From: JAVBMV01 sp031552145
Lineage (GTDB): Bacteria; Myxococcota; Myxococcia; Myxococcales; UBA5297
Assembly: GCA_031552145.1 (NCBI GenBank)
Contig: JAVBMV010000001.1
Coordinates: 1-64,000 of the forward strand
DNA length: 64,000 bases
Reading direction: 5' to 3'
Under the pieces are notes generated by a model, which saw only the letters and a list, made by a program, of their open reading frames with translations, was not told where the DNA came from and did no database searches. Position numbers and translations under genes: made by a program. Below, one piece after another: positions 35,949 through 43,080 of this stretch; positions within the stretch are counted from its first letter, which is position 1, and every line of letters starts with the position of its first letter.

Positions 35949-35970
35949 GTCCCGGAAGCGCTTCGCCCCG

Positions 35971-37215
35971 CTACACCTCCACCTCGCCCCCGATCATATT
36001 GATCGAGTCGAAGGTGGGGATCAGGTCTGCCAGGAGCGAGCCTTCCACCATCTCGGGCAGGGCCTGCACGATGCCGAAGCCGGGCGCGCGGTGGTGGCAC
36101 TTGTAGGGGCGGCCGCTGCCGTCCGAGACGACGTAGAAGGCGTGCTCGCCGTTCGCTCCCTCCGAGTAGCCGTAGGCCTCGCCCGGTGGCACCTGGATGC
36201 CCTCCATGATGAGCTTGAAGTGGGCCATCACGCCTTCGATGGTGGCGTAGACCTCGGGCTTGGGCGGCATGGCGATGCGCCAGTCGGCCAGCATGATGGG
36301 CCCCTCGGGGATCTGCGCGAGCGCCTGGCGGACGATGGCGTCGGACTGCTTCATCTCCTCGATGCGCACGGCGTACCGGTCGTAGTTGTCGCCGTTGGTT
36401 CCGATGGGGATGTCGAAGTCGAAGCGGTCGTAGACGAAGTAGGGGTGCGCCTTGCGAACGTCGTAGGGGACGCCGGTAGCGCGCAGGCAGGGGCCCGTGA
36501 AGCCCCAGTCGAGCGCGCTCTCCTGCGAGATGACGCCCGTCTTGACACAGCGGTCGAGGAAGATGCGGTTGCGCGTGAGCAGCGCCTCGATCTCATCGCG
36601 TAGCTCCGCCACGCGATCGAGTGTCTTCAACACCTTCTCGCCCCAGCCCGGGGGGAGGTCGCGCTCGACGCCGCCGGGGCGCCCATAGCAAGTGGTGACG
36701 CGCGCGCCGGTCAGCTCCGTCGTGCGATCCCAGATGAGCTCACGCGCCTCCATGGCGTAGAGCAGCACGGTGAAGGCGCCCAGCTCGAGCCCCATGGCTC
36801 CTACCAGCGTCAGGTGATCGCAGATGCGGTGCAGCTCGCCGCCGATGACGCGGATGTACTTGGCGCGCTCGGGGATCTCGAGCCCGATCAGCTTCTCGAC
36901 CGCGAGCAGATAGCTGAAGTCGCAGAGCAGCGGCGAGACATAGTTGAGCCGGTCGACATAGGGTAGCGCCTGGCTCCAGGTGGAGTGCTCGCAGCTCTTC
37001 TCGAAGCCGCGGTGGAGGAAGCCGAGCTCCGGCGTGATCTTCACGATCGTCTCGCCCTCCAGCTCCGCCACGCACCGCACCGTGCCGTGCATCGCAGGGT
37101 GCGCGGGGCCCAGGTTGAGCACCATGTGCTTCGACTCGTCGGCGACGGCCAGAGGATCGGCGCGAAGCCCACGAATTCTGCCCGGCTCGATGAAGGGATC
37201 GACGCGCTCGCTCAT
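35971..37215 (-). CDS. nuoD: NADH-quinone oxidoreductase subunit D
   Basis: The frame runs further upstream, but the ATG at 37215 overlaps the nuoC stop and gives 414 residues, the normal NuoD size. Signatures are LNLGPAHPAMHGTVR, GFLHRGFEK, YVDRLNYVSP, GATTELTG-like DRTTELTGARVTTCYGRPGG and the C-terminal DLIPTFDSINMIGGEVE. NuoD lines the quinone site of complex I. Only nuoC and nuoD are here; the other nuo genes are not in the window. Confidence 0.96.
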   Translation of the reverse strand: MSERVDPFIEPGRIRGLRADPLAVADESKHMVLNLGPAHPAMHGTVRCVAELEGETIVKITPELGFLHRGFEKSCEHSTWSQALPYVDRLNYVSPLLCDFSYLLAVEKLIGLEIPERAKYIRVIGGELHRICDHLTLVGAMGLELGAFTVLLYAMEARELIWDRTTELTGARVTTCYGRPGGVERDLPPGWGEKVLKTLDRVAELRDEIEALLTRNRIFLDRCVKTGVISQESALDWGFTGPCLRATGVPYDVRKAHPYFVYDRFDFDIPIGTNGDNYDRYAVRIEEMKQSDAIVRQALAQIPEGPIMLADWRIAMPPKPEVYATIEGVMAHFKLIMEGIQVPPGEAYGYSEGANGEHAFYVVSDGSGRPYKCHHRAPGFGIVQALPEMVEGSLLADLIPTFDSINMIGGEVEV

Positions 37216-37778
37216 CTGGTCCTCTCTTGTTCTTCTGCCTCGGGCGCCACGGGAGGCGCCGCGCCGGGGCCGCGCCGCATCTCTTCGACCGGTCGCATCG
37301 GGAGCAGCGGCTGGCGCCCCTTGAGCGGATAGTCCTTGCGCAGCGGGTGGCCGTCGAACTCTTCGTAGAGCAGCACGCGCTTCAGGTTGGGGTGATCGGT
37401 GAAGCGGAGCCCATAGAAATCGAAGGTGTAGCGCTCCCACCAGTCGGCGCCGCGCCAGACGGGCTGCAGCGAGGGGAGCTCGGGGCGCTCTTCGGTAACG
37501 TAGGTTTTGAGATGGAGCTTCTTCCAGGGCTCGCGCCCCTGGCGCACCTGGTAGATCACCTCGAAGCGGGGCTCGTTCTCGGGCAGGAGCAGCCGATCGA
37601 CGGCGCAGACCGAGAGGAACATCTTGAAGTCGAGCCGCGGATCGTCCTTGCAGAAGCGGGCGATCTCGCGCAGCGCCGACGCGCGCACGGTAACGCCGTC
37701 GTCACCACGCGGTGTGGTCCAAGTGCTGACGACGTCGTCTGGGAAGCGCTCCTTCAGGAGCTCGAGAGCTGCTTTCAT
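37212..37778 (-). CDS. nuoC: NADH-quinone oxidoreductase subunit C
   Basis: The ATG at 37778 (MKAALELLKERF) gives a 188-residue 30-kDa subunit; the open frame upstream to 38402 is a shadow. It has the NuoC signature RGADWWERYTFDFYGLRF followed by HPNLKRVLLYEEFDGHPLRKDYP. A Pro/Glu-rich tail ends the protein. It overlaps nuoD by 4 bp. The 189 bp between it and the divergent DUF503 gene holds no other gene. Confidence 0.95.
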   Translation of the reverse strand: MKAALELLKERFPDDVVSTWTTPRGDDGVTVRASALREIARFCKDDPRLDFKMFLSVCAVDRLLLPENEPRFEVIYQVRQGREPWKKLHLKTYVTEERPELPSLQPVWRGADWWERYTFDFYGLRFTDHPNLKRVLLYEEFDGHPLRKDYPLKGRQPLLPMRPVEEMRRGPGAAPPVAPEAEEQERTR

Positions 37779-37967
37779 TCGGACACCTGGCGGCGCTGCG
37801 CCCCGAGGGCGGCAGGTTCGGAGGGCAGGAGGATAGAGTCGCGCCAGAGCATGCGTCAAACACGCGGCCGAGGCCATGGCTTTCGCCATGGGTTGAGGCG
37901 CAGTATGAATTGAAGTAGACAGTCCGACCCGACCCAACCGGATCCGAGACCTCTGAAGGTGGCTCCC

Positions 37968-38606
37968 ATGTTCGTCGCAGTGGCGCGCGTCTCGCTCGCC
38001 ATCCCCGAAGCGAGCTCTCTCAAGGGCAAGCGCCACGTCGTCCACAAGGTGCTCGACAAGGTGAGGTCGCGCTTCAACGCCGCCGCGGCAGAGGTCGCGG
38101 AGAATGACCTGTGGCAGCGCGCGACGCTGGGCTTTGCCGTCGTAGCGAATGAGCGCGCCTTCGCGCAGGAGCAGATCGACAGGCTCGTCCATTTTGTGGA
38201 GGAGCTCTACGTGGCGCCCGTGCTCGAGGTGGAGCGCGAGGTGATTCCGCTTGGTGGCGAGCTCTATGGCGCGGGCTTCGAGGGGGCGCACGGGAAGCAG
38301 GGTGCCCCGCGCACGCTCGCCGAGGCGGAGGAGCAGGGCGAGGTGACTCAGGGATGGCGAACCACCCGGACCTTGGCCGAGGCAGAGGGGGCGCCTCCTC
38401 AAGAGCGGGGTGCGCGCACCGAGCGCGTGGAGCGGAACGACCGCGCGCGCCGTGGGACGAGAGAGGAGCGGCCGCGCGCGGCGAAGCCGCAGCTCTCGCC
38501 CTCGGAGCGATCGCGTGCGATAGAGGAGCTGCGCAGGCGGCTGCGCGAGGGACGGGCGGCCGTCGCCAGGAGCGAGCGCGCTCGGGCGAGCGGGCGCGAA
38601 GACTGA
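37968..38606 (+). CDS. DUF503 (YlxP-like) protein with a long basic tail
   Basis: The ATG at 37968 follows AAGGTGG at good spacing. Residues 1-95 form the DUF503 domain (LAIPEASSLKGKRHVVHKVLDKVRSRF is split by a loop; VAENDLWQRATLGFAVVAN is the signature). DUF503/YlxP proteins are small and usually lie in the infB-rbfA operon. Here a low-complexity, Arg/Glu-rich tail of about 115 residues follows, which is not typical. The domain may bind RNA or ribosomes; its function is unknown. rbfA follows after 19 bp. Confidence 0.82.
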   Translation: MFVAVARVSLAIPEASSLKGKRHVVHKVLDKVRSRFNAAAAEVAENDLWQRATLGFAVVANERAFAQEQIDRLVHFVEELYVAPVLEVEREVIPLGGELYGAGFEGAHGKQGAPRTLAEAEEQGEVTQGWRTTRTLAEAEGAPPQERGARTERVERNDRARRGTREERPRAAKPQLSPSERSRAIEELRRRLREGRAAVARSERARASGRED

Positions 38607-38625
38607 GTTTTAGGAGCGATCGAGT

Positions 38626-39054
38626 ATGAGCACACACACACGCAGCGACCGCGTCGCCGCCCTCGTCCAGCAGGAGGTGAGCACCTTGCTCACCCGGGGT
38701 CTCAAGGATCCTCGGATCGGCTTCGTCACCGTGACGGGGGCGAAGATCTCGCCCGATCTTCGGGAGGCGATCGTCTACTACGCGGTCCATGGCGACGCGC
38801 GCGCGCGGCAGGAGACGGCCCAAGGGCTGGAGGCCGCGACTGGCTACATCCGCCGAGAGCTGGGGAAAGCGCTGCAGCTGCGCATCACCCCCACGCTGCG
38901 CTTCGTGGTCGACGAGGCGATCGATAGAGGTGACCGCATCGAGCGACTGCTTCAAGAGATTCATCAGGTGGACGCCGAGCGGGCTCGCGCCGAGGACTCG
39001 ATGGAGGGCGTGACCGGCGAAGAGGCAACGATGAAGCGAGCGCGCGGAGCATGA
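38626..39054 (+). CDS. rbfA: 30S ribosome-binding factor
   Basis: The 142-residue protein has the RbfA KH-like fold: an N-terminal helix (RVAALVQQEVSTLLTRGLKDPR), IGFVTVTGAKISPDLREAIVYYAVHG, and LQLRITPTLRFVVDEAIDRGDRI. RbfA helps 16S rRNA 5' end maturation in the cold and during 30S assembly. A GGAG lies 9 nt before the ATG. It overlaps the next gene by 4 bp. Confidence 0.94.
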   Translation: MSTHTRSDRVAALVQQEVSTLLTRGLKDPRIGFVTVTGAKISPDLREAIVYYAVHGDARARQETAQGLEAATGYIRRELGKALQLRITPTLRFVVDEAIDRGDRIERLLQEIHQVDAERARAEDSMEGVTGEEATMKRARGA

Positions 39055-40070
39055 GCGACGAGCTACAGAGTGCGCTACAGCGGTGCGCGGCCCGCATCGC
39101 GAGGGCGGAGACGATCCTGCTCGCGACCCACGAGCAGCCCGACGGCGACGCCATCGGTTCGACGCTGGGGCTGGCGCAGGCGCTTCGCGAGCGCGGCAAG
39201 TGCGTGCTGGTCCATCTGCCCGAGGAGATGCCGCCGCGCTATCGCTTCCTGATCGGAGCGGAGAGGGTAGTGCGCTCGGTGGCTGCCGATGCGCGCTTCG
39301 ATCTCGCGATCGCCTGCGACTGCGGGACGGCCGATCGGCTAGGAGAGGCGTTGTCGGGCTTCGAGCAGTGCGCGGCGTCGCTCAACCTCGATCACCACGC
39401 CTATGGCGAGCCTTTCGGCGATGAGAACGCCGTCGATCCCCAGGCGGCAGCGACGGGCGTGGTGGTTTTTCAGCTCCTTCGCGCCATGGACCACGCGCTC
39501 ACCCCGGGCGTGGCCGAAGCGCTCTGGGTCGCGCTCGTCTCGGACACCGGTGGTTTTCGCTATCCCTGCACCAACGCAGAGTGCATGGAGATCGCGAGCG
39601 CGCTCGTCGCCGCGGGCGCGATGCCGGGCAAGGTGAGCGAGCAGCTCTTCGAGCGCGAGCCCCATGGGCGTATTCGTCTGCTCGCCTCTGCGCTCTCGAC
39701 GCTTACGCGCTCGCCGAGCGGCGCGGTTGCCTGGATCTCGATCGACGGCTCCGCTTGCGCCCGTGAGGGGCTGCCGGAGGATACGCCCGACGGCTTCATC
39801 GGCTTCCCGCGCTCTATTGATGGTGTGCAGGTGGCGCTCTCCTTCCGCGACCTGGGCACGGGACATATCCGCGTCAGCATGCGCTCGCGCGGGGCGATCG
39901 ACGTGGGCGCGCTGGCCCTCGCCTGGGGCGGCGGCGGCCACAGGAACGCCAGTGGCTTCACGGCGGAGTCTTCGCTCGAGGCGCTCGTGGCGCGCCTGGT
40001 GCCGCAGCTGGAGCGGCTCGCCGCGGCGGTGCCAGCCGAGCCCGCGCCCGGGCATCACGCGCTCATGTAG
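39051..40070 (+). CDS. nrnA: DHH-family bifunctional oligoribonuclease/pAp phosphatase
   Basis: The 339-residue protein has the DHH phosphoesterase motifs HEQPDGDAIGSTLGLAQAL, the AIACDCGTADRLGEAL segment and LNLDHHAYGEPFG with the DHH signature. Its DHHA1 domain ends GGGGHRNASGF. NrnA degrades short RNAs and 3'-phosphoadenosine 5'-phosphate. The position between rbfA and truB is common in this gene cluster. The start overlaps the rbfA stop (ATGA). Confidence 0.93.
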   Translation: MSDELQSALQRCAARIARAETILLATHEQPDGDAIGSTLGLAQALRERGKCVLVHLPEEMPPRYRFLIGAERVVRSVAADARFDLAIACDCGTADRLGEALSGFEQCAASLNLDHHAYGEPFGDENAVDPQAAATGVVVFQLLRAMDHALTPGVAEALWVALVSDTGGFRYPCTNAECMEIASALVAAGAMPGKVSEQLFEREPHGRIRLLASALSTLTRSPSGAVAWISIDGSACAREGLPEDTPDGFIGFPRSIDGVQVALSFRDLGTGHIRVSMRSRGAIDVGALALAWGGGGHRNASGFTAESSLEALVARLVPQLERLAAAVPAEPAPGHHALM

Positions 40071-40103
40071 CGCGCTTCGCTAACTTCTTCGCCCTGAGGT
40101 TCG

Positions 40104-41066
40104 ATGGATCCGAAAGCGCGCGCCCCGAGCGGCGGCAAGAGCGACGAGCAGGGCGTGCGCCCGCCCGAGGCGCACGGACTGCTCGTCATCGACAAGCCCG
40201 AAGGGCTCACCTCCTTCGATGTCGTGGCGCGCGTCCGCAAGCTCCTGAAGACGCGCCGCGTGGGGCACACCGGAACCCTCGATCCCATGGCCACGGGGGT
40301 GCTTCCAGTCTGTGTGGGCAACGCCACGCGCCTCGTGCCCTACATCACCGAGGGCGAGAAGTGCTACCGCGCGACGGTGACGCTGGGCGCCGCGACCGAC
40401 ACGCTCGACCGCACCGGCCGCGTCGTCGGCGAAGCGCCCTGGAACGAGATTACGCGCGAGCGCGTGGAGGAGGCGCTCGCGCGCTTTAGAGGCGTCATCG
40501 AGCAGATCCCACCCGCCTACAGCGCCATCAGCGTCGACGGCGTGCGGCTCTACGAGCTGGCCCGCAAGGGCGTCGAAGTGGAGCGCAAGGCGAGGCGCGT
40601 GGAGATCCACGAATTGAGCCTCATCGGCTTCGAGCCGCCCGAGCTGACGCTCGAGGTGCGCTGCTCGAAGGGCACCTATATCCGGTCGCTCGCCGACGAT
40701 CTGGGGCGCGCCCTGGGCACCCTCGCGCACCTCTCCGCCCTACGCCGTCTAGCGAGCGCGGGCTTCACCCTGGAGAATGCCGTACGCCTCGAAGAACTCA
40801 CCAGCGACACGGCGCCGGGCAAGCTGCTCGATCCCGATTTGGTGTTGAGGTCGCTCCCATCGTTGCGCCATGTCGCGCTCACCTCGGAGCAGGAGCGCAG
40901 AGTGAGCGTGGGGCAGCGCCTCTCTCCTGCGGAGCTGGCGCTGGGGGAGGGGCTGGCTCTCGGCGATCGTCTGCTCCTGCTGGGTGCGGCGGAGGCGGCG
41001 AAGCCGATCGCTATCGCCGAGTGGGATGGCGAAGTGGTGCGCTACCTGAGAGTGCTGGTGGGGTGA
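40104..41066 (+). CDS. truB: tRNA pseudouridine(55) synthase
   Basis: The 320-residue protein has the TruB core: LLVIDKPEGLTSFDVVARVRK is split over two strands, the catalytic Asp lies in VGHTGTLDPMATGVLP, and YKATVTLG-like YRATVTLGAATDT and IRSLADDLGRALG follow. It converts U55 of tRNA to pseudouridine. In most genomes rpsO follows soon after; here an ATPase gene on the opposite strand and a repeat array separate truB from rpsO. Confidence 0.95.
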   Translation: MDPKARAPSGGKSDEQGVRPPEAHGLLVIDKPEGLTSFDVVARVRKLLKTRRVGHTGTLDPMATGVLPVCVGNATRLVPYITEGEKCYRATVTLGAATDTLDRTGRVVGEAPWNEITRERVEEALARFRGVIEQIPPAYSAISVDGVRLYELARKGVEVERKARRVEIHELSLIGFEPPELTLEVRCSKGTYIRSLADDLGRALGTLAHLSALRRLASAGFTLENAVRLEELTSDTAPGKLLDPDLVLRSLPSLRHVALTSEQERRVSVGQRLSPAELALGEGLALGDRLLLLGAAEAAKPIAIAEWDGEVVRYLRVLVG

Positions 41067-41075
41067 GCGCCGCCG

Positions 41076-42296
41076 TCATCCCCACAGAGAGGAGAGCGGC
41101 GCCGCGATCATCCGCTCTCCGAAGGGGACGATGCTCTCGCCGTCATAGAGCACGACGCCGAGACGGAACTTCTTGGGCGCCAGCTCCTCGACGGCGCGAA
41201 GGCCTTTGAAGTCGCCGCGGCCGACCGTCGCGCTCGCTTTGACCTCGATACCCACGAGGGCTCCATCCGAGCGCTCGAGGAGGATGTCCACCTCGCGCTG
41301 CTGATTGTCTCGGTAATGGTAGGGAGTGATCGGCTTTGGATGGGAGGCGCTCAGCTTGAGCAGCTCGCTATAGACGAAGGTCTCGAGGATAGGGCCGTAC
41401 TGCTGCGGGTCTTGGGCCACATGCTCGAGATCGATCCCCTTGCGCGATGCGAGTAGTGCCGGATCCATGAAGTGGACTTTGGGCGTCTTGACGAGGCGGC
41501 TCGTTCTATTCGTAAACCAGGGCTGGAGGCAGGAGACGAGAAAGATGCGCTCCAGCATCGTGAGATAGCGTTGGCACGTCTTTATGGAGAGGCCGAGCGG
41601 CGTCCCCAGCGATGTGAAGTTGACGAGTTGGCCGGAATGCTCCGCGAGGAGGTGGACCAGCTTTGGGACTTCGGCGAGGTGCTCGATGGTGGCGATGTCT
41701 CGCAGATCCCTGGAGAGCACCGAGGTTAAGTAGCTCTCGCACCACTGCGCGCGCCGATGTGCGCTCTTCTTGGCCACCAACTCTGGAAAGCCCCCTGTCA
41801 GTACTCGCGCGGCAAGCTCATCTCCAAGCTTGAGTTCGCCGATGTTCGGGTTCTTCCCCGCGAAGACCCGGTCGAGAAAGGAGGTGGCGGCGGAGAGGAT
41901 CTCACCTTGTGCCAGGGGAAGTAGCGTGAGCGTCTCCATGCGCCCGGCCAGGCTGTCCGCGACGGTTGGGAGAGCCATGACGTTGGCCGAGCCTGTCAGG
42001 ATGTATTTGCCCGGCCTGAAGTCCTCATCGACCTCCTTCTTTATCGCGAGCAATAGAGAGGGAACTCGCTGGACCTCATCGATGATCGCCGACTTTGTGC
42101 GCCGGATGAACCCTGTTGGGTCGGTCCTGGCGGAGTTCAGGGTCGCCGCGTCATCCAAGGTGACGTAGGGCCGCCCGGCTTCTTCTCGTTCCCGTGCGAG
42201 GGTGGTCTTGCCTGCCCGTCTGGGCCCGATGAGCAGTACGACGGGTGTATCCGAGAGGGCATCGTCCAGTTTTTCAGTGAGATACCGTCGGTACAT
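41076..42296 (-). CDS. AAA ATPase with DUF4143 domain, copy A
   Basis: The 406-residue protein has an AAA_14 ATPase domain with Walker A GPRRAGKTTLARE near residue 24 and Walker B SAIIDEVQRVP near 70. A winged-helix-like middle follows (TSLGTPLGLSIKTCQRYL). The C-terminal DUF4143 domain carries a restriction-nuclease-like pattern, REVDILLERSDGALVGIEVK. Biochemical function of this widespread family is unknown. It lies between truB (convergent, 9 bp) and rpsO, in a place where these housekeeping genes are normally adjacent. Its start is preceded by three 22-bp repeats. The copy at 50187-51410 is a clear paralogue. Confidence 0.9.
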   Translation of the reverse strand: MYRRYLTEKLDDALSDTPVVLLIGPRRAGKTTLAREREEAGRPYVTLDDAATLNSARTDPTGFIRRTKSAIIDEVQRVPSLLLAIKKEVDEDFRPGKYILTGSANVMALPTVADSLAGRMETLTLLPLAQGEILSAATSFLDRVFAGKNPNIGELKLGDELAARVLTGGFPELVAKKSAHRRAQWCESYLTSVLSRDLRDIATIEHLAEVPKLVHLLAEHSGQLVNFTSLGTPLGLSIKTCQRYLTMLERIFLVSCLQPWFTNRTSRLVKTPKVHFMDPALLASRKGIDLEHVAQDPQQYGPILETFVYSELLKLSASHPKPITPYHYRDNQQREVDILLERSDGALVGIEVKASATVGRGDFKGLRAVEELAPKKFRLGVVLYDGESIVPFGERMIAAPLSSLWG

Positions 42297-42313
42297 AGGG
42301 CCATCGTAACTCC

Positions 42314-42380
42314 GTGCGATCTGGAGTCAAGAAGCGTGCGATCTGGAGTCAGAGGCCGTGCGATCTGGAGTCAGAGGCCG
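42314..42380 (-). repeat. Array A: three 22-bp direct repeats upstream of the AAA/DUF4143 gene
   Basis: Plus-strand copies of GTGCGATCTGGAGTCA start at 42314, 42336 and 42358, exactly 22 bp apart, about two helix turns. In the gene's orientation the unit reads CGGCCTCTGACTCC followed by AGATCGCA. The first two units are identical throughout; the unit nearest the gene keeps TGACTCCAGATCGCA but has a changed spacer (CGCTTCT). The array ends 17 bp before the ATPase ATG. It looks like iterons or operators for a protein binding one DNA face. Confidence 0.85.
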
Positions 42381-42449
42381 TGTTGGCGCCGCGACGGGCG
42401 TCGGTGATGGATGGGAGCGCCTCATCTTCCAGGCGGACTAGGCCTCGAG

Positions 42450-42479
42450 TTGACGCCCAAGGCCGCTCGCCGCTAGGAT
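42450..42479 (+). promoter_or_regulatory. Sigma-70-like promoter for rpsO
   Basis: TTGACG (42450-42455) and TAGGAT (42474-42479) are 18 bp apart. They match the consensus at five and four of six positions. The rpsO ATG lies about 94 bp beyond the -10 box, leaving room for an S15-controlled leader. Confidence 0.45.
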
Positions 42480-42572
42480 TCCCGCCCTTCGACCGCTGCC
42501 CCCCTCCGTGGCGGTGAAGCGCCGCGTCCTTCGACGGGCCTGGCATCTACTCAGGAGGCGGAGAGCTCAGCC

Positions 42573-42863
42573 ATGCCGCTGGAGACCGAGAAGAAGCAGC
42601 AGATTGTCCAGAAGTTCCGCACCCACGAGACCGACACGGGCTCTCCCGAGGTGCAGGTGGCCCTCCTCACCCAGCGCATCAACGAGCTGACCGAGCACTT
42701 CAAGCCGACCAGCGACGGTGGGCGCGGCCACATCAAGGATTTCCACAGCAGGCGCGGCCTGCTGAAGATGGTCGGACAGCGCCGCAGGCTGCTCGATTAT
42801 CTGCGCTCGAAGGATGAGGGACGTTACAAGACGCTCATCGAGGCGCTCGGAATCAGAAAGTAG
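42573..42863 (+). CDS. rpsO: 30S ribosomal protein S15
   Basis: The 96-residue protein has the S15 signatures HETDTGSPEVQVALLTQRI, LTEHFKPTSDGGRGHIKDFHSRRGLL and RRRLLDYLRSKD. It binds the 16S rRNA central domain. It is slightly longer than E. coli S15 (89). Upstream lies the promoter at 42450-42479; downstream a long hairpin separates it from pnp. Confidence 0.96.
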   Translation: MPLETEKKQQIVQKFRTHETDTGSPEVQVALLTQRINELTEHFKPTSDGGRGHIKDFHSRRGLLKMVGQRRRLLDYLRSKDEGRYKTLIEALGIRK

Positions 42864-42880
42864 TATCGAGTAGAGGACCA

Positions 42881-42913
42881 CGCGAAAGGCTCGGCGCTGC
42901 CGGGCCTTTCGCG
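42881..42913 (+). terminator. Long hairpin between rpsO and pnp
   Basis: CGCGAAAGGC (42881-42890) pairs with GCCTTTCGCG (42904-42913), and the inner CGGC/GCCG extends this to a stem of about 15 bp with a 3-nt loop. No T-run follows. In E. coli the rpsO-pnp interval holds a terminator and RNase III sites that control pnp; this hairpin may play either part. Confidence 0.55.
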
Positions 42914-43080
42914 CTTTCAGCCGGGCGCGAAACCCCGAGGTACGTCTGGTCGGTTCTTGGTTTCTTCGGTGCCGCCATCCTCCCTGTTGCGGAGCGAAGG
43001 ATGGGGACAGCGATGGGATCAAAAGCCGACCTCCCCGGGGGCGTTTGCAGCGCGGCGCAGTGAGACAGAGGAGAATGAAA

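Noticed and set aside
42314..42380. CRISPR array
   Set aside because: Repeats are contiguous 22-bp units without variable spacers of normal length, and no cas gene is present.
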